Positions 23,329 through 34,796 of a stretch of DNA of 64,000 nucleotides are shown piece after piece. The notes beneath the pieces are model-generated. The model saw only the letters and a list, made by a program, of their open reading frames with translations, was not told where the DNA came from and made no database searches. The position numbers were made by a program, and so were the translations under genes. Every line of letters starts with the position of its first letter. Positions within the stretch are counted from its first letter, which is position 1. Source of the DNA: Clitoria ternatea (Eukaryota > Streptophyta > Magnoliopsida > Fabales > Fabaceae). The stretch covers positions 117,196,501-117,260,500 of the forward strand of contig CM075669.1 in the NCBI GenBank assembly GCA_037962975.1, written 5' to 3'.

Positions 23329-23593
23329 GGCTAAATACACTTATTGGTCCCCTATCTCTTAAGTTATTCCCAGATTGGTTCTCTATCATTTTTTAATTCA
23401 AAATGGTCCCCTAACTTTTTAAAAAGGTTTCAATTTGGTCCTTCTGTCAAGTCAAAATGGTCCCCTAACTTTTTTTAGAAGGACCAAATTGACACCTTTT
23501 TAAAAAGTTAGTGGACCATTTTAAATTAAAAAATGATAGGGGACTAATCTGAGAATAACTTAAGAGATAAGGGACCAAGAGGTTTATTGAGCC
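23329..23593. mobile_element. MITE with long terminal inverted repeats (265 bp, Mutator-like TSD)
   Basis: The outer ends GGCTAAATACACTTATTGGT (plus) and the reverse complement of the right end, GGCTCAATAAACCTCTTGGT, match closely. The two halves can fold on each other for about 120 bp (AACTTTTTAAAAAGG against CCTTTTTAAAAAGTT). Flanks AGAAAAATA (23320-23328) and AAAAAAATA (23594-23602) are a 9-bp TSD with one mismatch. Long inverted ends with a 9-bp TSD point to a Mutator-type MITE; no transposase is present. Confidence 0.85.
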
Positions 23594-25019
23594 AAAAAAA
23601 TATATCATTGATTATTAAGTGGAATTTGGAAAAATAACATTTATATACTAAAGATTAAAAAGAAAAGTTGATAAAGAAATAGTAATGAGATTTAGTAAAT
23701 TTTGATAAAATATTAGAAAAATGGTGAAATCTAAATAACTTATGAAGGAAAGTTCATGATGTGAATATTTTAGACTATTAGATAAATTTTTAAAGTAGTA
23801 ACTAAGGTGATAGTAAATAAAAAGGAATTGATAATGAAAAAGTAATGAACATTTACTTGAGGAAATAAATCCTTTTATTAAATTATAAGTCAAGTACATG
23901 ACATAATTGTTTAGGATATTAAATAGGTCTCGAGGTAGTAACTAAGTACTAATGTAGTAAAAAAAGAAGAATTGGACTCATATTAAGAGCAATTGATAAT
24001 TTAGAGTCAGTAACAAATTTTATAGATGTATGCTCAATGACCAAGGGAACCTAGGAATAACTAAGTATCTAGTGAATAAGGATGATAGTTTAAGGAAATG
24101 TAGCACCAACTTTTAAGTTAACCCAATAAAGGAAATATGTAGTAAGTTAAAAAGGATTGAATAAGAACTTATGAATTGATAGTTAGTGGAAGGATTAAAT
24201 AGGTTTACCTTAAGAGTTAAAAAGTAATTATTAGAGAAGGACATATTATGGATGACTGAGGTATGTAAAATAAATTAGGCGTAGTTGCTAATCAAGTCAG
24301 AGGTGAGACTAAACTAGAGATAATGATAACTTGATAAACCAAAAATGAGGTAGAACCAAGGAATAAGTAAACTTCAAGCCATTAATAAAAGTAGTGGTCA
24401 TAGTAGAAATAAATAATGATTTGTCGCTAATATCAAGACAAAATGATTTAGAGTTAGTTAAAAGTGAATTCAGGGACAAGAGTATAAATTTACTATTTAA
24501 TAGGAGGCTAAGTTATTTTCGGAACCTTGGTAACAAAAAATTAACCTTAGGGAGAAAAATGTGACATGGTTTTATATATAAATTTTTAAGTAATTAATAA
24601 CTAGGCATTCTTAATAACTAATGACTGGTTATAACTAGTTTCACTAACGCAAGATTAATATGATTACAAGCCTTGGATTGGATAAATAGACTCGTATGAT
24701 CAATATATATACCCATGTGGTCCAATAAGTATTATCTAAATATTATGTGGTTAGAGTATACTCTAAACAAGCTAAGTCTATCTACGTGATAGTATACACT
24801 TAGTAGCCATATTTAAGACACTTAGTGATCAAGGATAACTTATGAATCATAATAGAGGATATATCAGATCTAGGACCTCATTACTAGCATTGATCGGTTA
24901 TGGTATGTAATTTAGACAAATATACTAATAAGTGTGTTTAATTGGGTGCGTGGTATGTGCTTGATTGACCTATGTGATTGCATATGTGGATATATATGTG
25001 TTGAATTACATGACCCTGT

Positions 25020-25270
25020 TATTATGATGGATGCCATGGATGTGATAAGATGTATGATGATTGTTATGCGATAAAATGTATGATGATTGTTATGTGATAT
25101 AATGCATGATGATTACTATGTGATGCATGATGAATGTTGTATGATAAAATACATGATGACATATATAATGAATATTATGGATGTGATTGAAGGCATGATG
25201 AATGGCATGGATGTGATGACATGTATGATGAATGTCATGGATATGATGAATTACATGATGAATAAAGGAA
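25020..25270. repeat. Degenerate ATGATG/ATGTGAT minisatellite
   Basis: Irregular repeats built from GATGTGATA(A/T) and CATGATGAATG cover about 250 bp. The opposed open frames here (25087-25275 plus, 25090-25278 minus) are low-complexity Met/His-rich artefacts. Confidence 0.8.
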
Positions 25271-27599
25271 ATTAACATGATGCACTAAATGATTCATGTT
25301 GAGGTGGATATATGTCTTGGTAGGGATCTTAAGATGGTTGAGAGATGAATTGATATGATTGAGATCATATCTGATGAGATGATAAATCACTACAGTATAA
25401 GTATTACCATGAGACTCTATGGCTATGTGCATTCGAAACTTATTTCATTCTTAATTATTGGGCAAAGTACATTGTGATTTGAGTAAGTACGAAAGGATAA
25501 TAATTAAAGAAAGATATTTAATAAGAATCTTATGAGACAAGCCTGATGTTATGAATAAAATTGAGTCATTGAGGAGACCCTATCAATGACTAGTGAAATG
25601 ATAGAAAAGAAATGTGTGTTACATGCATCATGTATATGGAGTATAAGGACGGATGGTGGATGATAGAGTGATCCCCTAGAGCATACAGTGATGGGTACAC
25701 TAGAGTATACTGGAGGTCTCGGGAGTATACTGGGGCGGACATCTAATGGTTCAGAGTCACACCCGAGACCGGATAGCCTGTGACAAACCTGGTATACTTC
25801 AACTCTGAGTGAGTGTTACTAGGACCATGTAGTGCGTGTTCTGATGAGTTATGATTAGATCCATTATTGATGATGGGGTTTCATGTCCTTACCCTATGTG
25901 ATTACCAGAATGTGGCAAGCTTTGGTCGCTCTAGTGGGCAGGAGTAAGCGGTCAGATTGATGAGCATAATGTATATTGATATGTGTAACATCCCGAATTT
26001 TAAAATGAGAGAATTAATTACCGGAATAAATATTAGAAATTCGTATATGGAGTATTTAATGTCCCAAACTATTGAGATTAATTAAATTGATAATTTTGGG
26101 AATTTTTGGTAATTTTTAGAGACCGGTTAAGCTGAAATTAAGCCCGGTTGAAATATGGGTGTCGGACCAAGTATCTCGGAATGAGACGATATTGGTCAGG
26201 GCTGTAGAGAATAATATTGGGAATCCGAATATGTATTCAGAATAATTTTCAGACGATGTTTTGAGCCCGAACGGAGAACCTGTTGGTTATAAAACGATGA
26301 AGTTTTAATGAATTGGATTAAAAGAAAAATTGAAAATCCTATTTTCCCTCTCTATTCACGTAGGCGTGCTGAAGGTGTGAACATTTCACTTACACTTCAT
26401 TTTTCTTCTTCTCTTCATTATCATCTTCTCCATTCTCTTCCTTTCCTCCTCCAAACCCTAACACATTGAGTTCATCTTCCACATCTCCTTCCCATTTTCG
26501 TTGGTGGAGCTTGAAGGAGGCTTGTGAGCTGCTGTTCTTCCTCCTTCTCTTCCTCATTTTCATTGGTGTTCTCCTCCCTCCTTGAACCCATTTTCGTTTT
26601 TGGGCTTTGAGGTAAGTATATCCATTTTTGCTAAGGTTTTGGTTATGGGTATATGGTATTTATGAGTTTGGAAGCCATGCATGTGTATGAATGTTTTGAG
26701 GAGAGCATTTAATGCAAAAGTTTAATGTGGGTTTTGTATGAGAATGAGGTCTCTTTGAGAAGTAATGAAGTGGATGTAATTATGGTTGGAAGGAGAAGAA
26801 TATTTATGATGGTTGTTGGAAATTTTATGGAACCCTAACTTCATAAATTTGGGGGAAAATGTATAATGGAGGTTGATGAACATTTATTGTTGGTAATAAA
26901 TATGAGTTATGATGCATAAGGGTCAATGGTGATGGTATTTGGTTGATGGAAGTCATTAATGGGGAAACCCATGAAAGGTTGGTTGTTGAATGCATAATAA
27001 TAATGGGTAGCACCTAACCTATAGTGGTTATGGTGGATAAAATGAAATAAAAGAGTCTTGAGAGTTATAATAATAAAAACAGCAAGTATTTATTGATATA
27101 TAAGTATTTGAATCTTAATGAGTAAGTAGAAAATTGATTGTATAATGTATTGTGATGTAGGAAGTGACCCCATTGACGAAGCGGGACCATCGAACCGTGT
27201 TGATCACTACTTCACTTGAGGTAGGAGGGGGTAACTTTTCTAAATGCATGATTTCATCCATTGGTGATGTGGAAATATGAATATGTGATTATGTTAATAA
27301 TTGTTTGAATGGATGATATGATATGTGTGATTTGAATGCATTTAGAATGATGATTGTTATGTGGCATTATGTTTGGGATAATATTAATGATGTGATGATA
27401 CCATATTAATGAAGTAGGATGATGGTTTGAAACCATATGTGAATTGAGAATTGTGATGTGAATATCCCAAATATATGTGTATGAGTTATGGAATGTGTGT
27501 GCCACTAACTATTGATGAGAATAAGTTCAAAAGAGAATTGAGATTGGATAAGAATGATGAGAATATTGAAATCCACTAAGTGGTGATGGTGAATGATTG

Positions 27600-27990
27600 A
27601 ATGTGGAGTGGCATCTAGGATGCATAGTGTGAGGATGCACTTGATTTGCATTTGCATTGCATCCATGGCATATCATAGCTGTCTATGTGGAATATTAGGG
27701 GGTTCCACTAGGCGGGCCCAGTGGGAGGGCGGCTCAGTGCACGAGCGTATTGTGACTTTCCCCTGTGACTCGGTGTATGAGTCACGAAGCTGTCCATAGT
27801 TTGGTGACGAGGCACCCTATGTGGCAGGCCCAGTGGGCGGGCGGCTTTATTGGTGAGCGAGTTTACCTCGGTGTCCGACGGGGCACGGCTCTCTCGATGT
27901 GTGTTCGGGAGGGGCCTGTAGCACTTGTGGTAGTTGAGGCCACGCTATTGATCCGCAAGTCACAGGGTGACTAGTGCTACAGATGGGCGA
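27600..27990 (+). other. Conserved GC-rich, hairpin-rich LTR block (B 5' copy)
   Basis: In an AT-rich LTR, this GC-rich block holds GTGACTC-GGTGTAT-GAGTCAC (27765-27785, 7-bp stem) and two related units (GGCGGGCCCAGTGGGAGGGC and GGCCCAGTGGGCGGGCGGC). The B 3' LTR (about 36401-36791), D (about 42510-42910) and E (63885 on) carry the same block. Probably an RNA structure or a protein-binding region; function unknown. Confidence 0.7.
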
Positions 27991-29032
27991 TAGCGGTTTG
28001 GTACCAGTAAAATTATGAAAATGTGAGCATGCTTAAAATAAGATATATGTGTACATAATTTTTCTACTGCAGTAGGGGCATAGTAGCACACCTATGCTTG
28101 TCCCATAATTGATTTAATGATATATTTTCCCACAGCCGGATCCGCATTGTTTGATAAGAAATTCTTGTGCATATGCATTAGCTTTAAGAGCATTTGCATA
28201 TAGCTGGAGATATGCCTAGGTGAAAGCCCTTGGTGGCAACGGATGAATGAGAATTGAAAGGGGAAAGAGTTGAATACTAACCCGATGTGTGTGTTTGGCA
28301 ATCCAAATGATTGATATTGTGAATGTATACTTGAAATTATAAGATGTATTGTGTATAATGTATGATGTGGTGTAATGATTGCTAATTGTGCAAGTATACA
28401 TGTATTTCATCATAATGTATGACTTTAATTCATTTGGATTATGTTACTCACCTCCCCGTTGCCATTTTTAAAGTTGATGTAGGTATGACTTAAATCCTAT
28501 AACTTTTGGAGGCCGAGTATGAAGAAGGTAAAATATGGATAGGAATGCGTAAGCCTTGGCCGGCATGAAATCTGTTTTATAGAGTATATGAGGTTTATAT
28601 ACTCAATTTTGTGATGTTGATAATTTTGGAGGTCATGGGAGAAAATTGGACATGTTTATGTAATGACAATTTTCATTCATGACCCAAAAGTTGTAAAGAA
28701 TGAATCTTGATACTTGTCCTTGACTAATGAATGTATGCTGTGATTTTATGTCATGCTTTGGAGTTGTGAAATGATGTTGGATCCAAATGTATGTAGGGAG
28801 TGTATGTGGCATAATGTTGAATTTGGATCATATGCATGAATTAATCTTAGCATGATGATGTTGTTGGTATTTAATTATATGAAAGAATCATGTAGTCTTG
28901 TATTGTAACATTACATGAATTTGGTGCATGCATAATATGGTGAAATATGGTCCTAGGTTAGGCTAAATAGAAGGAGTTAATTTTTATAAGCTAATTCCAA
29001 GAGAATCCTTGTTTCTGCTAAGTTTCTGCAGA

Positions 29033-29552
29033 ACTCGCTCAAGCGAGTGACAACCTCGCTCGAGCGGGATTGGTGTGGACTGTGGAATTCGTTTCTGCCC
29101 CAAAGTCGCTCAAGCGGACATGCAATTCGCCCAAGCGAGATTGCCACAGAATCAGTGTTTTGATTCTGGACAATTTTCGCCCAGGCGTGAAGGGCAGCGC
29201 TCAAGCAAGGGAGAAGGAGAATGGATTCTGGACGATTTTCGCCCAGGTGAGTGGTGCCTCGCCCAAGCGAAAATCGGCCAGAGAGTCCTCAACGTTTCTG
29301 GACCAATCTCGCTCAAGCGAGCCTTGGGCCGCTCAAGCGAGATCGACCCCTGATACTCCTTTCCTTCTTCGCTCAAGCGTCTCGCTTCCTTCGCTCAGGC
29401 ATTCCTTCGTGTCTCGCTCAAGCGAGGCAGGGCTCACTCAAGCGAGTTGAGCCCTGATACTTATTTCCCTCCCTCGCTCAAGGTCGCTCAGCGTTCGCCC
29501 AAGCGTGGGTACGCTGGCTCGCTCAAGCGACTTGAGTCACGCTTGAGCGAGT
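29033..29552. repeat. Array of about 17 CTCGCTCAAGCGAG-type inverted repeats (B 5' LTR)
   Basis: The core unit CTCGCT-CA-AGCGAG has 6-bp arms and a 2-nt centre. Variants include TCGCCCAAGCGA and CGCTTGAGCGAG, spaced 15-45 bp in a 520-bp tract. The 3' LTR copy is at 37834-38352. Overlapping open frames here (for example 29070-29450) are artefacts. Confidence 0.9.
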
Positions 29553-29941
29553 ATGCCCCTGATTCTCATTTTGTTATTTTAAATTAAATTTTAAAATGTT
29601 ATACATTATTTCTTCTTTAGATATTATTTTAAAAGTATTGAGGCGTATATTTAGGCCTTCTAGAATATATAAATTGTATCCCATATTTTTATGAATGGAC
29701 TCCTCTTGAAAATCAATTAGCCACTAATTAAACCAAACTAAATAATTCTTCCGCTGATTTTGATTGAAAAATTTACATTTAGTTTCACCCTCTCATATCT
29801 TCATATATGGGAGTGGTTCATTTTAGATCCAGGGGTTTGGTGAAAAATACTTCACTACTTTAATTATTGAATTTATTAATATTTTCAAAGACGCGAAAAA
29901 TTTTCCCCTATTTTATTTGGGGGGTTTGGGGCGTCACAACT

Positions 29942-29953
29942 TGGTATCAGAGC
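29942..29953 (+). promoter_or_regulatory. Primer binding site of B (initiator Met tRNA)
   Basis: TGGTATCAGAGC, three bases after the 5' LTR. A leader of about 295 nt separates it from the gag ATG at 30249. Confidence 0.95.
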
Positions 29954-30248
29954 ATTCATTGCTCTTGATATGATTATAAATGATGTTGTCCATGTATATA
30001 TTGCTTATGGCTGATTGATTTGTGAATTATATGGGTGAATTATGATAGTGGTTATTGAAATGGGATTATTACATGATTATTGTTAAGCCCGGCCAAGCAA
30101 TTCCTTTCTCATATTTACCTTCTAATTATGAAATACATTATGATGATACTTGTGCCAATGAAGTTAATGATGAATGATATGTATGCACATTGGGTGAAGA
30201 GACTTTAAGTTTCTAATTATGTTTATGTTGTTGTGTATAGATTGAGTG

Positions 30249-33200
30249 ATGGCATATAGGCGCAATTCTGATGCAGCCGCTATGGCTGAAGCCTTTAATC
30301 GCTTTGCCGATATACTTGAACGGCAACAACAACCTATTGGTCAGCCGAATCAAGGCCTTGACCAGTTTCTTAAGCGGAAGCCTTCTGAATTTCATGGAGG
30401 CTATAAGCCAGAAGATGCTCATGTCTGGATCCGTGATTTGGAACGGATATTTGCTAGCATGGAATGTACCGAAACGTAGAAGGTGGAATATGCAGTGTTC
30501 ATGGTTCGGAATGAGGCCGAATCTTGGTGGATCCTCACCCGTGGGTGTATGATTGCTGCCCACACTCCTTTAAATTGGGAGAATTTCAAGGCTGAATTTC
30601 TTAAGAAATACTTTCCTGCGAGTTACAAAAACAAGAAAGAGCTTGAATTCATGGAACTCAAGCAAGGTGGCATGTCGGTTGAGGAGTATGCTTTGAAATT
30701 TGAAGAGCTATGTGTGTTTTATCCTCCCTTTCAGCAAGAGGGCACTAAAACTTTGAAGTGTGTTAAATTTGAGAATGGACTGCGCCAAGAGATCAAGAAG
30801 GCGATTTGCCACCAAGAGATTAGGAGCTTTCCTACTCTTGTGGATAAGTGTAGAATTTTTGAAGAAAATGATATTGCTCCAAGGAACTACTCGGGGCATG
30901 ATTATAAGTTAAAGGGCCAATCTTCTAGCTTCAAGAAGAAAGGCAACTTTAAGAACAATAGACGATTTGTACGTGGGTCTTCTTCTTTTAGAGGTGGACG
31001 AGGTGGCGGAAGGCATGGTGCCGTTGGTGGTCGAGGTGATGGCCAAGGACTCCGTTGTTACAGATGTGCTGGAAATCACTTAGCCAGAGAGTGCAATCAT
31101 GAAGAAACAGTGGTGTGCTATAGATGCAACCAACCGGGGCATATCCGCCCTGATTGTCCTTTGAATGTTGTAGATGTTGTGCCACGTGATAATGCAAACC
31201 GTGGAGGCTATGGTGCTTTTAGAGGCCGTGGTCGTGGAAATGGTAATGGTGGAAGAAATGGAAACCGAAATGGTGGTAATGGTCGTGGTAATGGAAACGG
31301 CCGAGGTAATGCTAATGGTGGTCGGAATGGCCCAAATCGTGGTGTTAATCAACAAATGGCTGGAAGAGTCTTTACCGTGACCGGTGAAGAAGCTGCACAA
31401 GCTGAAGACCTTGTCCAAAGTGAGTGTCAGATATATGGTAATGTTGTTAATGTGATATTTGATTCGGGTGCTACGCACTCTTTTATTTCTGAAGAATGTG
31501 TGAGGCGCCTGCGAGTGCCTGTGAGTATGATGAAAGGTGCAATATTGGTGACTACACCGACTGGTGCTTGCTTAAGATCGGTGACTCGATGTGATAATGT
31601 CGAGATGGTCTTGGAGGGTAGAAAATTTGTTGTATCCTTCGTGTGTTTACCTATGAAAGACTTGGATGTTATTCTAGGCATGGATTGGTTGTCCGCCAAT
31701 AAGGTTTTGGTGGATTGTCATAGTAAGACAGTGATTTTCCCAACCTCTAATACTGAAGGCTTTGATGTGCGAGGTATCTCTCAACTTCTCGTGATGTTCT
31801 GTTTGGTTGATGGGAATGGTGTTTCCCAATCTTGTGGGATTCCTATTGTTTCGGAATTTCCCGATGTGTTTCCGGAAGAAATTCCCGGATTACCTCCTCC
31901 ACGAGAAGTGGAATTTGCTATCGATCTTATTCCGGGTGCAGAACCTGTTTCCCGAGCTCCTTATAGGATGTCCCCTATGGAGTTGATTGAGTTGAAAAAG
32001 CAAGTGGAAGAATTACTTGAACGGGAGTTTATTCGCCCAAGTGTGTCTCCTTGGGGTGCTCCTGTGTTGTTAGTAAAGAAGAAAGATGGGAGCATGAGAT
32101 TGTGCGTTGATTATCGCCAGCTCAACAAACTAACCATTAAAAATAAATATCCTCTTCCACGCATTGATGATCTATTGGATCAATTGAAGGGTGCTGTTGT
32201 GTTTTCGAAGATTGATTTGCGTTCTGGATATCACCAAATTCGGGTGAAGGCCGAAGATATTCCGAAGACTGCTTTCCGAACGCGATACGGACACTATGAG
32301 TACGTAGTGATGCCATTTGGTGTGACTAATGCCCCTGCGATTTTCATGAGCTACATGAATCGCATCTTTCATGAATATCTTGACCAATTCGTCGTAGTGT
32401 TTATCGATGATATTTTGGTGTATTCCAAGAGTCATGAAGAGCATGAAAGACATCTTCGTCTTGTGTTGACTATTCTACGAGAAAAGGAGTTGTATGCGAA
32501 GCTCTCTAAGTGTGAATTTTGGCTGTCTGAGGTCCAATTCCTTGGACATGTTATTTCAAATGATGGAGTTGCTATGGATAGATCTAAAGTTGAAGCTGTG
32601 ATGGCTTGGGAAAGACCAACGTCAGTGACAGAGATAAGGAGTTTTCTTGGTCTTGCCGGTTACTACCGGAGATTTATTGAAGGGTTTTCCCGTTTGGCTT
32701 TACCACTAACGAAGTTGACTCGGAAAAATCACTCTTTTGTGTGGACTCGTGAATGTGGAGAGAGTTTTCAAGAGTTGAAGTTAAGGCTTACTACCGCACC
32801 GGTGTTAGCATTGCCCGACTTAACGAATGAATTTGTGGTATATTGCGATGCATCTAAGCTTGGTCTTGGGTGTGTATTGATGCAAAAGGAACGTGTGATA
32901 GCCTATGCGTCGAGGCAGTTGCGACCGCATGAGGTTAATTACCCCACACATGATCTTAAATTGGCGGCGGTGGTGTTTGCATTGAAGTTGTGGCGACACT
33001 ACTTGTACGGCTCCAAGTTTGTGGTCTTTAGTGATCACAAAAGCCTTAAGTACTTGTTTGACCAGAAGGAATTAAATATGCGTCAAAGACGATGGATGGA
33101 GTTCCTAAAAGACTATGAGTTTGAATTGAAGTATCACCTCAGCAAGGCAAATGTAGTTGCCGATGTATTGAGTAGAAAGTCATTGCATGTCTCCATGATG

Positions 33201-34796
33201 ATGGCAAAGGAAATGGAGTTGATAGAACAATTTAGAGATTTGAATGTGGGCGTGGAGACTTACACTTCCAAGAAAATGGTGTTGGAAATGTTGAAGGTTG
33301 CAAATGAATTTCTTGAATATGTGAAGGCGCAACAACCCAATGATGAGTATTTGATTGAGATGAAAAAGACCCAAGAAAAAGGGAAGAATTTGTTCATAGA
33401 AGAAGGTCGAGATGGTATTTGGCGTGTCAAAGGTCGAATTTATGTTCCCTCAAGCGATGATGTGCGGAAACGTGTACTTGAGGAAGCTCATAAAAGCATA
33501 TTGAGTATTCATCCTGGTTCCACTAAGATGTATCAAGATTTGAAGAAGAATTTCTGGTGGCCTAGTATGAAGCGTGATGTGGCAAATTTTGTAGCATCTT
33601 GCCTTGTTTGTCAAAAGGCGAAGGTTGAGCATCAGAGACCATCTGGTTATTTGAGACCATTGGAGATCCCTGTTTGGAAATGGGATAGTATAGCTATGGA
33701 TTTTGTTTTTGGACTACCCAGAACCCGTGCTGGAAACGATGCTATATGGGTGATTGTTGATAGATTGACAAAATATGCTCACTTCTTGCCCATTAATATG
33801 AAGAGTCCTTTGGAGAAATTGACACAAATATACATTAAGGAGATTGTTAGACTGCATGGCGTTCCGTCCAGCATCATATCCGACCGTGATCCTCGTTTTA
33901 CTTCTCGGTTTTGGGGACGTTTGCATGATGAGTTGGGTTCTAAGTTGAAGCTTAGTTCCGCTTATCACCCTCAAACCGATAGGCAATCGGAGAGAACTAT
34001 ACAAAGCTTGGAGGATCTATTGAGGGCTTGTGTCCTTGAGCACGGTGGATGTTGGGAGAGATTCCTCCCATTGATCGAATTCACATACAATAACAGCTTC
34101 CATTCCAGTATTGGTATGGCAACTTACGAAGCGTTGTATGGAAGGAAGTGTAGAACCCCCTTGTGCTGGCTGGAAGTTGGTGAAAACTTGGCCTTAGGGC
34201 CGGAGATTATTCAAGAAACTACCGAACAGATTAAAAAGATACAAGAGAATATGAAGATTGCTCAAGATAGGCAGAAGAGTTATTATGACAAGAGGCATAA
34301 ACCCCTTGAGTTTCAAGTGGGTGACCATGTATTTTTGAAGGTCTCGCGTGATAAAGGCATTGGAAGGTCGTTGAAGAGTGGGAAATTGAGCCCTAGGTTT
34401 ATCGGACCTTACGAGGTGTTGGAGCGAATTGGTGAGGTTGCTTATAGGATAGCACTCCCTCCGCATCTTGCTAATCTACACAACGTGTTTCATGTATCGC
34501 AGTTGAGAAGATATGTTTATGATCCACTACACGTGATCCCTATGGACGAGATTGAGGTGCGAGATGACCTATCTGTTTCTCCCGTTTCTGTTCGCATTGT
34601 CGGACATTCCGTGAAGAAATTGCGGAACAAGTTGGTACCTTTGGTGGAGGTCGCTTGGAAACATGGAAATACTGAAACGTTCACATGGGAACGCAAAGAC
34701 GACATCAGAGAACGGTATCCCGATGTATTCGAATCCGGTAAGTTAAATTTCGAGGACGAAATTTTCTTTTTGGTGGGGTGGATTGTAACATCCTGA
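30249..34796 (+). pseudogene. Gag-Pol of element B, interrupted by one nonsense codon
   Basis: The frame starts at ATG 30249 (the GTG three bases upstream is not preferred) and is open for 1515 codons except TAG at 30477-30479 (codon 77, in the capsid region; A has CAG in the aligned place). Domains: Gag; CCHC knuckles from C270 and C290; an Arg/Gly/Asn-rich linker (about 315-360); protease DSGATHSF at D405; RT FIDD at D720; RNase H (YCDAS); integrase with HHCC, MDF, SDRDPRF and SERT present; C-terminal chromodomain. Odd residues: TDRQSERT where A has SDGQSERT, and VADVLSRK for VADALSRK. There is no stop between the chromodomain and the polypurine tract, so the frame ends at TGA 34794-34796 inside the 3' LTR. 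Unless the TAG is read through, no full Gag is made. Confidence 0.95.
34748..34783 (+). promoter_or_regulatory. Polypurine tract region of B
   Basis: TTTCGAGGACGAAATTTTC, then the weak purine run GGTGGGGTGGA (interrupted by T), directly before the LTR start TGTAACATCC. It overlaps the 3' end of the open frame. Confidence 0.75.

Larger units (their letters stand above)
19881..25983 (+). mobile_element. X2 LTR, segment 1 of 3
   Basis: It begins TGTAATAGCCCTGG at 19881, preceded by TTAAA; the far end at 55586 is GTGTTACA followed by TTAAG, a TSD with one mismatch. It resembles X1 in layout: TGGTAAATCAAGGA (20597), GAGCCTAACTTTCGC (20852), a TATA-like CTTATAAAAC (22066), a CT/CCA-rich leader (22090-22680) and the GAGCATACAGTGATG block (25679). 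At 6.1 kb this piece is longer than the X1 equivalent even without the MITE, so an unrecognised insertion (perhaps 23600-25000) is likely. AT-rich repeats fill 20110-20490. No reading frame has a family match. Confidence 0.6.
25984..29938 (+). repeat. Element B 5' LTR (3955 bp)
   Basis: Order: U3 with GTCGGACCAAGTATCTCGG (26159), shared with F and E; CT-rich leader 26340-26600; a splice-donor-like GAGGTAAG near 26608; an ATG/GATG-rich stretch; a GC-rich hairpin block (27600-27990); CTACTGCAGTAG palindrome (28065); inverted-repeat array (29033-29552); U5 ending GGGCGTCACA. The 3' LTR is one base longer. Confidence 0.95.

Noticed and set aside
25087..25278. Met/Asp-rich and His-rich opposed small frames
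   Set aside because: Low-complexity products of an ATGATG minisatellite.
26600..26615. GAGGTAAG after the CT-rich leader in the LTRs of B, D, E and F as a functional splice donor of a host gene
   Set aside because: It recurs in every related LTR without any following exon; it may be used in element transcripts, but gives no evidence of a host gene.
29070..29450. 126-codon frame rich in RSSE/AQA over the B inverted-repeat array
   Set aside because: The peptide repeats mirror the CGCTCAAGCGAG units; open frames exist on both strands for the same reason.
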